Shown here: piece by piece, positions 8,780-18,173 of the stretch
How the letters are laid out: each line of letters begins with the position of its first letter
Position numbering within the stretch: the stretch's first letter is position 1
Origin: an uncultured Eubacteriales bacterium
GTDB lineage: Bacteria > Bacillota > Clostridia > Lachnospirales > Lachnospiraceae
NCBI GenBank assembly: GCA_951800645.1
Contig: CATOIK010000008.1
Span: forward strand, 33,654 to 97,653
DNA: 64,000 bases
Reading direction: 5' to 3'
Made by a program: the position numbers and the translations under genes
The notes under the pieces: model-generated
The model's database searches: none
What the model saw: the letters and a program-made list of their open reading frames with translations, nothing else
What the model was told of the DNA's origin: nothing

Positions 8780-10552
8780 ATGAAGAAAAAGCGTATCGTC
8801 TCGGTTCTGGGCCGGGTTTTTGTATCCCTGATTGTGATTTTTCTGATGTTTTATGTGATGCTTCCGGCCATCAACCTGCGGGATCAGAACTTTATTATGT
8901 TTCTGATTCTTTCCATTCTGGCGGTTCTGACCGTGAATTTTATGACTGTGGTAAAGCGCTTCTTTGCATCTTTGGGAGGAGGCCGCAGAGTGATCATCGG
9001 GCGGGACACGGCTACGGGAATGCCCATTTTCGGCCGGGAGCAAGAGGAAGAACGGGAACCTATCAGCCTGGCAGAGCCCTTGAAAATAGGCTTTGGTGCA
9101 ATCGCAGTGCTGATTGCCTTAAGCTTCCTGGCCAGTCTTTTAGGTGCAAAACTATTTAATGCTGGCCGTTATCGGGACTTGATCCAGATTACAGACCGGG
9201 ATTTTACTGCGGACGTGGCGGAGATTAACATGAACCAGATTCCGGTGGTAGACAAGGATACTGCCGTGCGGCTGGGCAGCCGGAAGCTGGGCGAGATGAC
9301 AGAGCTGGTGTCTCAGTTTGAAATCCAGGAGGACTACACCCAGATTAACTATAAGAAAAGTCCGTACCGGGTAACGCCTCTGGCTTATGCAGACCCGATT
9401 AAGTGGCTGTTTAACCGGCAGAAGGGGCTTCCTGCCTACATCACGGTCAACATGGTAACCCAGGAGACAGATCTGGTCTGGCTGGAGTCCGGCATGAAGT
9501 ATTCCCCCAGCGAGTATTTCTTCCGGAATATTTATCGTTGCCTTCGTTTTTCCTATCCAACCAAAATGTTTGACCAGGTAACATTTGAGATAGACGATGA
9601 AGGAACCCCGTACTGGGTTGCGCCTACCATTACCTACCGGATTGGCTGGTGGAACGGAAAAGATATAGACGGGGCAGTGCTGGTAAATGCCTGCACTGGC
9701 GAGAGTCAGTATTATGCCAAGGCGGATGTGCCTCAGTGGATTGACCAGTTGTATCATTCTAATCTGATTATTGAGCAGCTGGACGACAATGGCCGTTTCC
9801 AGAACGGTTATTTCAACTCCATTTTAGGGCAGCGGGGCGTGCGGCGCACCACCTACGGCTATAATTATCTGGCCATTGACGATGATGTGTATCTGTATAC
9901 CGGCATGTCCTCTGTTACGGCTGACGAGTCCAACATCGGATTTGTTCTGGTAAACCTGCGGACCAAAGAGACCCGGTTCTACGCGATCCCCGGTGCAACA
10001 GAAAGCTCGGCTATGGCATCTGCCCAGGGACAGGTGCAGCACTTAAACTATGTGGCAACCTTCCCTCTGCTTCTGAATATTTCGGACCGGCCTACCTACT
10101 TTATTTCTCTGAAGGACGGAGCAGGCCTGGTAAAGATGTACGCCTTTGTAGATGTTGCCCAGTATCAGATTGTAGGGACTGGAAATACCATTGACGAAGC
10201 CAAGGAAAACTATCGGAAAGCCCTGAATCTGGAGGCAGATGTAGAGCTGCCGTCGGGACAGCCCCAGGAGATTAAGGGAATTATTGAAGATATTGCCGAT
10301 GTGGTAGTAGGCGGTAACAGCTGTTACTACTTTACCTTAAAGGGGCAGGAGCAGGTTTACACTGCTGTAATTACCGTATCGGAGCAGCTTCCCTTTGCCA
10401 AACCAGGCGATGGAGTAAGCCTGAAGATTGTGGTGCCGGAGGCAGGTGCAGCATCCACAGTGGAGGTAACCGGATTTTCCATTACCAGACCGGAATCTGA
10501 GACGGCAGAGTTTCCTGCCGCAGAGCCGGTAACCCAGGCAGCGGAAAATTGA
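8780..10552 (+). CDS. membrane-anchored protein of unknown function, 590 aa
   Basis: I do not recognise a named family. The N-terminus has two hydrophobic segments (residues ~8-30 and ~36-58), a cytoplasmic-looking charged stretch with REQEEEREP, and a third segment (~98-122). The remaining ~465 residues would be extracytoplasmic. They are rich in short beta-strand-like stretches with repeated segments of the type YWVAPTITYRIGWWNG and YFISLKDGAGLVKMYAFVD, reminiscent of PepSY/cystatin-like folds, but that is only an impression. The C-terminus is an acidic, Ala/Pro-rich tail. It is followed 32 bp later by a sigma-like gene, probably in one operon. A role in envelope sensing is possible but unproven. 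Confidence 0.75.
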   Translation: MKKKRIVSVLGRVFVSLIVIFLMFYVMLPAINLRDQNFIMFLILSILAVLTVNFMTVVKRFFASLGGGRRVIIGRDTATGMPIFGREQEEEREPISLAEPLKIGFGAIAVLIALSFLASLLGAKLFNAGRYRDLIQITDRDFTADVAEINMNQIPVVDKDTAVRLGSRKLGEMTELVSQFEIQEDYTQINYKKSPYRVTPLAYADPIKWLFNRQKGLPAYITVNMVTQETDLVWLESGMKYSPSEYFFRNIYRCLRFSYPTKMFDQVTFEIDDEGTPYWVAPTITYRIGWWNGKDIDGAVLVNACTGESQYYAKADVPQWIDQLYHSNLIIEQLDDNGRFQNGYFNSILGQRGVRRTTYGYNYLAIDDDVYLYTGMSSVTADESNIGFVLVNLRTKETRFYAIPGATESSAMASAQGQVQHLNYVATFPLLLNISDRPTYFISLKDGAGLVKMYAFVDVAQYQIVGTGNTIDEAKENYRKALNLEADVELPSGQPQEIKGIIEDIADVVVGGNSCYYFTLKGQEQVYTAVITVSEQLPFAKPGDGVSLKIVVPEAGAASTVEVTGFSITRPESETAEFPAAEPVTQAAEN

Positions 10553-10584
10553 CAAAACTATAAAATGACGTTAGGAGCAAAACT

Positions 10585-11130
10585 ATGCAGGATTTTGATG
10601 AAGTATATAAGTTGTATCTGGCAGAATTAGAAGGCCTTACTGCCTGTACAGAGGAGGAGACAAGAACTTTGCTGAGCCGTTGGAACCAGGGGGACGAGTC
10701 TGCAAAAACCCGTCTGATGGAGGGCCATCTGAGGTTTATTACAGAGCTGGCAGAGAGCTACGGCGACCGAGGCCTTCCTCTGGGAGATTTGGTGCAGGAG
10801 GCCAACATGGCCCTTATTCTGGCAGTGGGCCAGGCTGCCAAAAGCGGCATTGCAGAGCCATCTGAATTTGAGGCGCTGGTAAAAACTCAGGTGGAGGAAG
10901 CTTTGGAGGTTGCTCTGGAAGAACAGCAGGTTTCCGATCAGGTAGGAGAGGAGCTTTTAGCCAGGGTAAATGTGCTGAAAGACATTTCTCAGCAGATGGC
11001 AGAGGAGCTGGGCCGGGAGGCCACTGTAGAAGAACTGGCAGAAAAGATGAAAATGACAATAGATGAAATTAAGGATATTATGAAGCTGACCTTGGATGCC
11101 ATGAGCGTCAGCCCGGATGCAGAAATATAA
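10585..11130 (+). CDS. sigma-70-like protein lacking region 4
   Basis: 181 residues. Residues ~25-100 resemble sigma region 1.2/2 (LLSRWNQGDESAKTRLMEGH, then FITELAESYGDRGLPLGDLVQEANMAL; its core LPLGDLVQEANM is the region 2.1/2.2 core-binding helix). Residues ~125-172 resemble region 3 (MAEELGREATVEELAEKMKM). The -35-binding region 4 is absent and region 2.4 is poorly conserved. It could be a degenerate sigma factor, a core-RNA-polymerase-binding regulator, or a partner of the upstream membrane protein. The gene ends normally and shows no frameshift. Confidence 0.75.
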   Translation: MQDFDEVYKLYLAELEGLTACTEEETRTLLSRWNQGDESAKTRLMEGHLRFITELAESYGDRGLPLGDLVQEANMALILAVGQAAKSGIAEPSEFEALVKTQVEEALEVALEEQQVSDQVGEELLARVNVLKDISQQMAEELGREATVEELAEKMKMTIDEIKDIMKLTLDAMSVSPDAEI

Positions 11131-11213
11131 GCTGAGTTTTTGGGTTATAGCCAATGTCTATCTGAATAAAAGAAGATAAGTGCAAGTTATAAATAAAATA
11201 AGATATATTGATT

Positions 11214-11241
11214 TTACTTATAAAATCCAATGTGTTATACT
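11214..11241 (+). promoter_or_regulatory. putative purL promoter
   Basis: TTACTT, a 16-bp spacer and TATACT with an upstream TGT (extended -10) lie 51 bp before the purL start. I found no purine riboswitch or terminator in this leader. Confidence 0.45.
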
Positions 11242-11292
11242 GACAGGGAATGAAAACGATTCTGGCGAGTACCATCATTTCAGGAGGATACC

Positions 11293-14200
11293 ATGAGCGT
11301 AAGAAGAGTGTATGTAGAAAAGAAGCCGGAGTTTGCCGTAAAGGCAGGAGAGCTTCGGGAAGAAATCAGCAGCTACTTAAGCATTGGCACCGTAACCAAT
11401 GTGCGGGTGCTGATTCGTTACGATATTGAAAATCTGTCAGAGGAGACCTACAAAAAGGCCCTGGTAACCATCTTTTCCGAACCGCCGGTAGATGTGATTT
11501 ACGAGGAGGAGTTTCCGAAAGAGGCAGGGGATACGGCATTTTCCGTAGAGTACCTGCCGGGGCAGTTTGACCAGCGGGCAGACTCTGCAGAGCAGTGCGT
11601 AAAGCTGCTGGCAGAGGATGAGGAGCCGGTGATCAAGAGCGCTACCACCTATGTGCTGTCCGGAAATCTGACTGCAGACCAGGCAGCAGCCATTAAGGCG
11701 TTCTGCATCAACCCGGTGGATTCCAGAGAGGCGGTTTCAGAGAAGCCGGAGACTCTGGTAACCCAGTTTGAGACCCCTGCAGATGTAGCGTCCTTTGAGG
11801 GCTTTACGAATGCCTCTGAGGAAGACTTAAAGGCGCTTTATGATTCTTTAAATCTGGCTATGACCTTTAAGGACTTTTTGCATATCCAGAAGTATTACGC
11901 AGAGGAGGAGCATCGGAATCCTACGGTAACGGAAATCCGGGTGCTGGACACCTACTGGTCCGACCACTGCCGTCACACCACCTTCTCCACAGAGCTTAAA
12001 GATGTGACTATCACAGACGGAGCGTATAAGGCTCCCATTGAGGCGGCCTACAACCAGTACCTGGCTGACCGGGCTGTCATTTACAAAGACCGGGACGACA
12101 AGTTTATCTGCCTGATGGATCTGGCACTGATGGCTATGAAAAAGCTGCGTGCAGAAGGCAAGCTGGAGGATTTGGAAGTATCCGATGAAATCAATGCCTG
12201 CAGCATTGTAGTGCCGGTGGAAATTGACGGCAAGAAAGAAGAATGGCTGGTGAACTTTAAAAACGAGACTCACAACCATCCTACGGAAATTGAGCCTTTC
12301 GGCGGAGCAGCTACCTGTCTGGGCGGCGCCATCCGAGACCCCCTTTCCGGAAGAACCTATGTATATCAGGCCATGCGTGTGACAGGAGCAGCAGATCCTA
12401 CCCGTCCCCTTTCTGAGACCTTAAAGGGCAAGCTGCCCCAGAGAAAGCTGGTAAACGGTGCAGCAGACGGCTACAGCTCCTACGGCAACCAGATTGGTCT
12501 GGCTACCGGCTATGTAAAGGAAATCTACCATCCCAATTATGCGGCAAAGCGGATGGAGATTGGCGCAGTTATGGGCGCAGCTCCCAGAAAATATGTAAAG
12601 CGTTTAAATTCTGATCCAGGCGATATTATCGTACTGTTAGGAGGCCGCACCGGCCGTGACGGCATCGGCGGCGCAACCGGTTCCTCCAAGGTACACACAG
12701 AGGCATCCATCGAGGTCTGCGGTGCAGAAGTGCAGAAGGGAAATGCTCCCACAGAGCGGAAAATCCAGAGACTGTTTCGCCGTCCGGAGGTTTCCAGCAT
12801 CATCAAAAAGTGCAACGACTTTGGCGCAGGCGGCGTGTCCGTAGCCATCGGCGAGCTGGCAGCAGGTCTGGAGATTGATTTAGATAAGGTTCCGAAAAAG
12901 TATGCAGGTTTAGACGGTACGGAGATTGCCATTTCCGAGTCTCAGGAGCGGATGGCTGTGGTGCTGGACGCATCGGATGTAGACAAGTTCCTGGGATTTG
13001 CAGAGGAAGAAAACTTAGAGGCAGTTCCGGTGGCAGTTGTAACAGAAGAACCTCGTCTGGTTATGCACTGGAGAGGCAAAACCATCGTAGACTTAAGCCG
13101 CAGGTTCCTGGATACCAACGGCGCCCATCAGGAGGCAAAGGTGGTTCTGGAAACTCCGGAGAGAGAAGGCACGCCGTTTGAACGCAGAGACATTGGCGAT
13201 GTAAAAGCAGCGTGGAAAAATGTGCTGTCTGATCTTAATGTCTGCTCCCAGAAGGGACTGGTGGAGATGTTTGACGGCTCTATCGGCGCAGGCAGCGTGT
13301 TTATGCCTTATGGCGGAAAATATCAGCTGACGGAGACCCAGGCTATGGTGGCCAAGCTGCCGGTTCTGGAAGGAACCACGGATACCGTTACCATGATGAG
13401 CTATGGCTTTGACCCCTATTTGTCCAGTTGGAGTCCTTACCACGGTGCAGTTTATGCAGTGGTTTCCTCTGTGGCAAAGATTGTGGCAAACGGCGGTGAT
13501 TTCAGCAAGATCCGCTTCACCTTCCAGGAATACTTTAAGCGGATGACAGAGGATCCTGCCCGCTGGGGCGCGCCCTTTGCCGCTTTGCTGGGCGCTTATA
13601 ATGCACAGATCGGTTTCGGCCTGCCTTCCATCGGAGGAAAGGACAGTATGTCCGGCACCTTTAACGATGAGCAGCACGGAGAAATCAATGTTCCGCCTAC
13701 CCTGGTTTCCTTTGCAGTGGATGTGGCAAGCCACAGACACATTATTTCTCCGGAGTTTAAGAAGCCGGGCAATAAGCTGGTGGTATTCCGGATTGAAAAG
13801 GATTCCTACGACCTGCCGGTTTACAGCCAGATTATGGATGGTTATCGGAAGCTTCATGAAGATATTAAGGCAGGCCGGATTATTTCCGCATATGCAGTAG
13901 AGGGTCACGGACTGGCAGAGGCAGTCAGCAAGATGGCCTTCGGCAACAAGCTGGGCGTGAAGATTGAGCACAATGTAGATCCCAGAGACTTCTTTGCACC
14001 GGGATGGGGCGATATTGTCTGTGAAGTACCGGACGGCAAGGTTGGTGAACTGGCTATCACTTATACTCTGATTGGTGAGGTAACCGATAAGGCAGCCTTT
14101 GAGTACGGACCGGCAACCATCTCCATGGACGAGGCCTTAAATGACTGGACCCAGACATTAGAGTCTGTATTCCCCACTCAGTCAGGCGTGGAAAATACTC

Positions 14201-15057
14201 CGGTAAGCGACCGGCTTTATAAGGCAGGCAGCATCTATGTCTGCAGTCACAAGCTGGCGCAGCCCAATGTGTTTATTCCTGTATTCCCAGGCACCAACTG
14301 TGAGTATGACAGCCGAAAGGCCTTTGAGCGGGCAGGCGCCAAAGTATCCACCAGGGTATTTAAGAACCTGACTGCATCCGATATACGGGAGTCAGTAGAA
14401 GCGTTTAAGAAGGAGATTGCCAAGGCGCAGATCGTAATGTTCCCCGGCGGATTCTCTGCAGGCGATGAGCCGGAAGGCAGCGCCAAGTTCTTTGCTACGG
14501 TATTCCGCAATGCAGTGATCAAGGAAGAGATCGAGAAGCTGCTGAATGAGCGGGACGGCCTGATGTTAGGTATATGCAACGGCTTCCAGGCTCTGATCAA
14601 GCTGGGACTGGTCCCTGAGGGACAGATTGCAGAGCAGCGGGCAGATTCCCCCACTCTGGCTATGAATACCATTGGACGCCATATCTCTAAAATGGTGAAC
14701 TTAAAGGTGGTTTCCAACAAGTCTCCGTGGCTGCAGAAGGCGAGCCTGGGCGGCGTTTACACGAACCCGGCTTCCCACGGCGAGGGCCGTTTTGTAGCGA
14801 ATGATGAGTGGCTGAAAAAGCTGTTTGAGAATGGTCAGGTAGCTACCCAGTATGTAGACGATGCAGGAAATCCCACCATGGACGAGTTCTGGAACCCCAA
14901 CGGCTCCTATATGGCTATCGAAGGCATTACCAGTCCGGATGGTCGTATCCTGGGCAAGATGGCTCACTCTGAGAGGCGAGGCGAGGCAGTAGCCAAGAAT
15001 ATTTACGGCGAGCAGGATATGAAGATATTTGAGAGCGGAGTAAATTACTTCGCATGA
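11293..15057 (+). CDS. purL: phosphoribosylformylglycinamidine synthase, single-chain
   Basis: PurL converts FGAR plus glutamine and ATP to FGAM in purine synthesis. At 1,254 residues it is the long one-chain form with a fused glutaminase, as in many clostridia. The order is an N-terminal PurS-like region, the linker with TYWSDHCRHTTF (~residue 216), the first synthetase half with NFKNETHNHPTEIEPFGGAATC (core ETHNHPTEIEPFGGAA), the second half with LPSIGGKDSMSGTF, and the C-terminal class I glutaminase with FIPVFPGTNCEYD, the nucleophile region LGICNGFQAL and the catalytic SHGEGRF histidine. ATG 11293 follows AGGAGG. It stands alone in its own transcription unit. Confidence 0.96.
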   Translation: MSVRRVYVEKKPEFAVKAGELREEISSYLSIGTVTNVRVLIRYDIENLSEETYKKALVTIFSEPPVDVIYEEEFPKEAGDTAFSVEYLPGQFDQRADSAEQCVKLLAEDEEPVIKSATTYVLSGNLTADQAAAIKAFCINPVDSREAVSEKPETLVTQFETPADVASFEGFTNASEEDLKALYDSLNLAMTFKDFLHIQKYYAEEEHRNPTVTEIRVLDTYWSDHCRHTTFSTELKDVTITDGAYKAPIEAAYNQYLADRAVIYKDRDDKFICLMDLALMAMKKLRAEGKLEDLEVSDEINACSIVVPVEIDGKKEEWLVNFKNETHNHPTEIEPFGGAATCLGGAIRDPLSGRTYVYQAMRVTGAADPTRPLSETLKGKLPQRKLVNGAADGYSSYGNQIGLATGYVKEIYHPNYAAKRMEIGAVMGAAPRKYVKRLNSDPGDIIVLLGGRTGRDGIGGATGSSKVHTEASIEVCGAEVQKGNAPTERKIQRLFRRPEVSSIIKKCNDFGAGGVSVAIGELAAGLEIDLDKVPKKYAGLDGTEIAISESQERMAVVLDASDVDKFLGFAEEENLEAVPVAVVTEEPRLVMHWRGKTIVDLSRRFLDTNGAHQEAKVVLETPEREGTPFERRDIGDVKAAWKNVLSDLNVCSQKGLVEMFDGSIGAGSVFMPYGGKYQLTETQAMVAKLPVLEGTTDTVTMMSYGFDPYLSSWSPYHGAVYAVVSSVAKIVANGGDFSKIRFTFQEYFKRMTEDPARWGAPFAALLGAYNAQIGFGLPSIGGKDSMSGTFNDEQHGEINVPPTLVSFAVDVASHRHIISPEFKKPGNKLVVFRIEKDSYDLPVYSQIMDGYRKLHEDIKAGRIISAYAVEGHGLAEAVSKMAFGNKLGVKIEHNVDPRDFFAPGWGDIVCEVPDGKVGELAITYTLIGEVTDKAAFEYGPATISMDEALNDWTQTLESVFPTQSGVENTPVSDRLYKAGSIYVCSHKLAQPNVFIPVFPGTNCEYDSRKAFERAGAKVSTRVFKNLTASDIRESVEAFKKEIAKAQIVMFPGGFSAGDEPEGSAKFFATVFRNAVIKEEIEKLLNERDGLMLGICNGFQALIKLGLVPEGQIAEQRADSPTLAMNTIGRHISKMVNLKVVSNKSPWLQKASLGGVYTNPASHGEGRFVANDEWLKKLFENGQVATQYVDDAGNPTMDEFWNPNGSYMAIEGITSPDGRILGKMAHSERRGEAVAKNIYGEQDMKIFESGVNYFA

Positions 15058-15121
15058 TAAAAGGCCGCAAGTGTAAACGGGCGGACTGAAAACAGCAAAA
15101 AAGGAACTGTGAAAGTTTGTG

Positions 15122-15170
15122 ATACCCCCAGGCAGGACGATGAAATAGAAAAAACTGCCTGGGGGTATTT
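15122..15170 (+). terminator. terminator after purL
   Basis: A perfect 14-bp inverted repeat (ATACCCCCAGGCAG / CTGCCTGGGGGTAT) with a 19-nt loop and a short T run lies 65 bp after the purL stop. Confidence 0.7.
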
Positions 15171-15417
15171 CTATGCCCGGAAAAATGCACAGAAGGAAAT
15201 TCCGCCATGAGTGAGGGCAGAGGGGCGTAGGACCGGAGAATTTGATCTGCGGATACCGCAGCCAAGAAGGACTGACAGCAGAAGTACAGCGGCGTCTTCA
15301 GGCAGGGCAAAAATGTGCCATATGGATATGATAGATTGCAAAATGCAGCTATGATTGGCTTTATCAGGCAGCAGATGAGGATGATCGTACCGGGTTTATC
15401 TGACGGGTTTACAAAGC
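15171..15417. other. non-coding stretch between purL terminator and pfk control region
   Basis: No convincing gene, RNA or repeat. All frames are interrupted; the short open stretches on either strand lack ribosome binding sites and recognisable domains. It may hold a decayed gene. Confidence 0.4.
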
Positions 15418-15432
15418 TCAATCGTTTGCGTA
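15418..15432. promoter_or_regulatory. LacI-type operator-like site upstream of pfk
   Basis: TCAATCGTTTGCGTA contains the AAnCGnTT core of LacI/GalR-family operators. The same 12 bases TCAATCGTTTGC recur at 24203-24214 beside a LacI-family regulator gene. It lies 81 bp before the phosphofructokinase start. Confidence 0.45.
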
Positions 15433-15512
15433 GAATTTATACAAATTGCTGAAAAAATATGGTATTCTAGTAGTATCAAGGTGAATGTTTTAGAAGTCGG
15501 GAGAGGGGAAAA

Positions 15513-16733
15513 ATGATGGGAAATGTACTTGTGGTACATGGCGGTGGCCCCACTGCAGTGATCAACGCATCACTGTACGGAGTGATTGAGGAGGCAAAGG
15601 CCTGCGGAGTGGAAAAGGTGTATGCTGCCATGGGAGGCAGCGAAGGAATTCTAAAAGAGGATTTTCTTGACCTTTTGCAGTTTTCAAAGGAGCGGTTAAA
15701 GCTGCTGCTTACAACTCCGGCTACGGCCATTGGTTCTTCACGCTATGCATTGGAACAGGAAGACTATGACGCCATGCCTAGAATTTTTGCAAAATATGAC
15801 ATCAAGTATGTTCTTCTAAATGGAGGAAATGGAACCATGGACACCTGCGGCAAGATTTACGCTGCCTGTAAGGCGTCCGGGGTTACAGTAGTAGGGATTC
15901 CGAAAACCATCGATAACGACATTGCGATCACCGACCATACGCCGGGGTTTGGCAGCGCAGCCAGATACATAGCGGCTACCACCGCAGAAGTGGGAGTGGA
16001 TGTGAAATCCCTGCCAATCCATGTATGTGTGATTGAAGCAATGGGAAGAAATGCCGGGTGGATTACAGCAGCTTCAGCCCTTGCCAGAAGGAATCCGGGA
16101 GATGCTCCTCACCTTATATATCTGCCGGAGCGTGTGTTCAGCGAGGATGAGTTCCTGGAAGATGTAAAGCGGCTTTATGAAGAAAAGGGCGGAGTCGTGG
16201 TTGTTGCCAGTGAAGGTCTTAAAGGAGCGGATGGCGAGCCGATCGTACCTCCGATTTTCAAGCAGGGACGGGCAACCTACTATGGAGATGTAAGCGCTCA
16301 TTTGGCGAACCTTATCATCCGCAGACTTGGCATCAAGGCCAGAAGCGAGAAGCCGGGCATTTGCGGCCGTGCGTCGATTGCATGGCAGTCTCCGGTGGAC
16401 CAGGACGAGGCGGTTCTGGCTGGAAGGGAAGCGCTTCGGGCAGCCATGGATGGCGTTGGCGGTGTGATGATCGGTTTTATTCGTGATGAGACAGAAGATG
16501 GCAGCTATCGCATTCATACAGAACGGATCCCCATTGAAAAAGTGATGATGTATGAGCGCACAGTTCCGGAAAACTACATCAACCAGCGGGGCAATGATGT
16601 GACCCAGGAGTTTGTAGACTGGTGCAGGCCTCTTATCGGACCGGAGCTGCGGGAATTTATTGATTTTCACGATGAGCGGAAGAAACTTGAAACAAATAAA
16701 TTTATAACCAGTAAAGGAGAGGACGCGATATGA
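15513..16733 (+). CDS. phosphofructokinase A family, pyrophosphate-type subgroup with variant active site
   Basis: 406 residues, longer than ATP-type PfkA (~320) and in the range of PPi-dependent enzymes. Visible motifs are VVHGGGPTAVINASL (phosphate donor loop), GGNGTMDT (~residue 107), PKTIDNDIAITDHTPGFGSA (general base Asp and the lysine typical of PPi-type enzymes) and EAMGRNAGW. In the donor-selecting motif, ATP enzymes have GGDGS and PPi enzymes GGDD; here it is GGNG followed by the PPi-type lysine, so the phosphoryl donor is unclear. It phosphorylates fructose 6-phosphate or a related sugar phosphate. The stop overlaps the aldolase start (ATGA), implying coupled translation. The start follows GGGAGAGGGG; the ATG at 15516 is an alternative. 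Confidence 0.88.
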   Translation: MMGNVLVVHGGGPTAVINASLYGVIEEAKACGVEKVYAAMGGSEGILKEDFLDLLQFSKERLKLLLTTPATAIGSSRYALEQEDYDAMPRIFAKYDIKYVLLNGGNGTMDTCGKIYAACKASGVTVVGIPKTIDNDIAITDHTPGFGSAARYIAATTAEVGVDVKSLPIHVCVIEAMGRNAGWITAASALARRNPGDAPHLIYLPERVFSEDEFLEDVKRLYEEKGGVVVVASEGLKGADGEPIVPPIFKQGRATYYGDVSAHLANLIIRRLGIKARSEKPGICGRASIAWQSPVDQDEAVLAGREALRAAMDGVGGVMIGFIRDETEDGSYRIHTERIPIEKVMMYERTVPENYINQRGNDVTQEFVDWCRPLIGPELREFIDFHDERKKLETNKFITSKGEDAI

Positions 16734-17893
16734 GTTTAGTTCCCTTACGCCCCTTAATGGAGGCAAGCATGAAGTATGGCTACGGCCAGGGCGGATTTAA
16801 TGTAAACGCAGTTGCCCAGGCAAAGGCAGTTATTGAGGTGCATGAGATGTTCCGTTCTCCGGCAATCCTGCAGGGTGCAGACCTGGCAAACGGCTTTATG
16901 GGCGGCAGAACAGATTTTATGAATGCAACTCTGGAAGACAAGAAGATTGGAGCAAAAAATATCGGCAATGCAGTGAAGAAATATGGCGTGGATTCTGAAA
17001 TCCCCATTGTACTGCATCTGGACCATGGCAGAGATTTTGATTCCTGCGTGGCAGCAATCGAGGGCGGTTACACCTCTGTCATGATTGACGGCTCATCCCT
17101 GCCGTTTAAGGAAAACATAGAACTGACCCGTGAAGTGGTAAAATACGCTCACGCAAGAGGCGTCAGCGTAGAAGGCGAGCTGGGAGTGCTGGCAGGAGTG
17201 GAGGATCATGTATTTTCTGCCAATTCCACCTATACCAATCCCCTGGACGCTGTGGAATTTTTCCAGAAGACCGGTGTCGACGCATTGGCGATTTCCTATG
17301 GCACCATGCACGGCGCTTCCAAAGGAAAGAATGTAAAACTGCGGAAAGAGATTGCAGTAGCAATCCGCGAGTGCTTAAACCACCTTGGTATTTTCGGCGC
17401 CCTGGTGTCCCATGGTTCTTCCACCGTTCCCCAATATATTGTTGATGAAATTAACGGTTTGGGAGGTTGTCTGTCCGATACCTACGGTATTTCCATTGAG
17501 GAGCTGCAGGGGGCAATCGGCGCTGGTATCAACAAGATCAATGTAGATACAGATATTCGCCTGGCTGTTACCCGCAATATGAAGGAGCTGTTTGCCAAAT
17601 ACCCGGAGAAACGCACCAGCGCTTCCATCGGCGGTATCTATGAGCTTTTGGAAACGAAAAAGACGGCATTTGACCCGCGGGTATTCCTTCCGCCGATTAT
17701 GGACACTGTAATGTACGGCAATATTCCGGATGAGGATGTGGCTGCCATTGTAGACTGTGTAGAGCGGGGAGCAAAAGAAGTAGTAGGTACTCTGATTGTG
17801 AAGTTCGGCTCTTACGGAAAAGCGCCGCTGATTGAGACGGTTACTCTGGATGAGATGGCAGAGCGGTATAAAGAGATTGATAAAAATCTGTAA
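16730..17893 (+). CDS. class II (zinc) fructose-bisphosphate-type aldolase, long form
   Basis: Cleaves a ketose bisphosphate into dihydroxyacetone phosphate and an aldehyde. Zinc-site motifs are VLHLDHGRDF (~residue 92), VEGELG, YGTMHGASKG and LVSHGSSTVP, with the phosphate-binding NVDTDIR. 387 residues is markedly longer than E. coli-type or GatY-type enzymes (280-360), with insertions in the first and last thirds. It is translated from an ATG that overlaps the phosphofructokinase stop, so the two enzymes probably handle consecutive steps on the same sugar. Substrates other than fructose 1,6-bisphosphate, for example sedoheptulose 1,7-bisphosphate, are possible. Confidence 0.9.
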   Translation: MSLVPLRPLMEASMKYGYGQGGFNVNAVAQAKAVIEVHEMFRSPAILQGADLANGFMGGRTDFMNATLEDKKIGAKNIGNAVKKYGVDSEIPIVLHLDHGRDFDSCVAAIEGGYTSVMIDGSSLPFKENIELTREVVKYAHARGVSVEGELGVLAGVEDHVFSANSTYTNPLDAVEFFQKTGVDALAISYGTMHGASKGKNVKLRKEIAVAIRECLNHLGIFGALVSHGSSTVPQYIVDEINGLGGCLSDTYGISIEELQGAIGAGINKINVDTDIRLAVTRNMKELFAKYPEKRTSASIGGIYELLETKKTAFDPRVFLPPIMDTVMYGNIPDEDVAAIVDCVERGAKEVVGTLIVKFGSYGKAPLIETVTLDEMAERYKEIDKNL

Positions 17894-17924
17894 GGATTTT
17901 TAATAACCATGATGCAGTAAAAAA

Positions 17925-18066
17925 GAGTCCGGTTCACCGGACTCCCGCGCCGGAGCGCGTCTGCGTCAGCAGACATTTTCCTTAAGCGCGAAGTGCGCAT
18001 CCCGCGGCAACTTTTTCTAATGGTCGCTCCCACAAGAGCGGCCGGCTCTCCCTGGAGGCTTTTTAT
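17925..18066. repeat. hairpin-dense intergenic element
   Basis: Within about 140 bp there are at least five back-to-back inverted repeats: GAGTCCGGT/ACCGGACTC (17925-17944), CGCGC/GCGCG (17946-17959), GTCTGC/GCAGAC (17959-17974), GCGC/GCGC (17986-17998) and GGTCGCTC/GAGCGGCC (18022-18043). A last GCTCTCC..GGAGGC hairpin leads into TTTTTATTTT. The first and last hairpins can serve as terminators of the pfk-aldolase operon and of the convergent exporter gene. The density suggests an interspersed element or structured RNA. The GTCTG..CAGACATTT part resembles the duplicated element at 35.8 kb. Confidence 0.55.
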
Positions 18067-18173
18067 TTTATAGGGCGTAATTTTTTGTAAAATAAAAAGA
18101 AGCTGCCGAGAATGTACCGACTCATTCCGGCAGCCTCAATAAAGCTTGCTTTCTATAAAATAAGGGATGGCAA

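Noticed and set aside
11131..11292. Purine riboswitch upstream of purL
   Set aside because: No conserved aptamer core or terminator could be found in the 160-bp leader.
13093..13971. 292-codon open frame antisense to purL
   Set aside because: It lies entirely within conserved purL coding sequence and has no ribosome binding site or domain; it reflects codon bias of the real gene.
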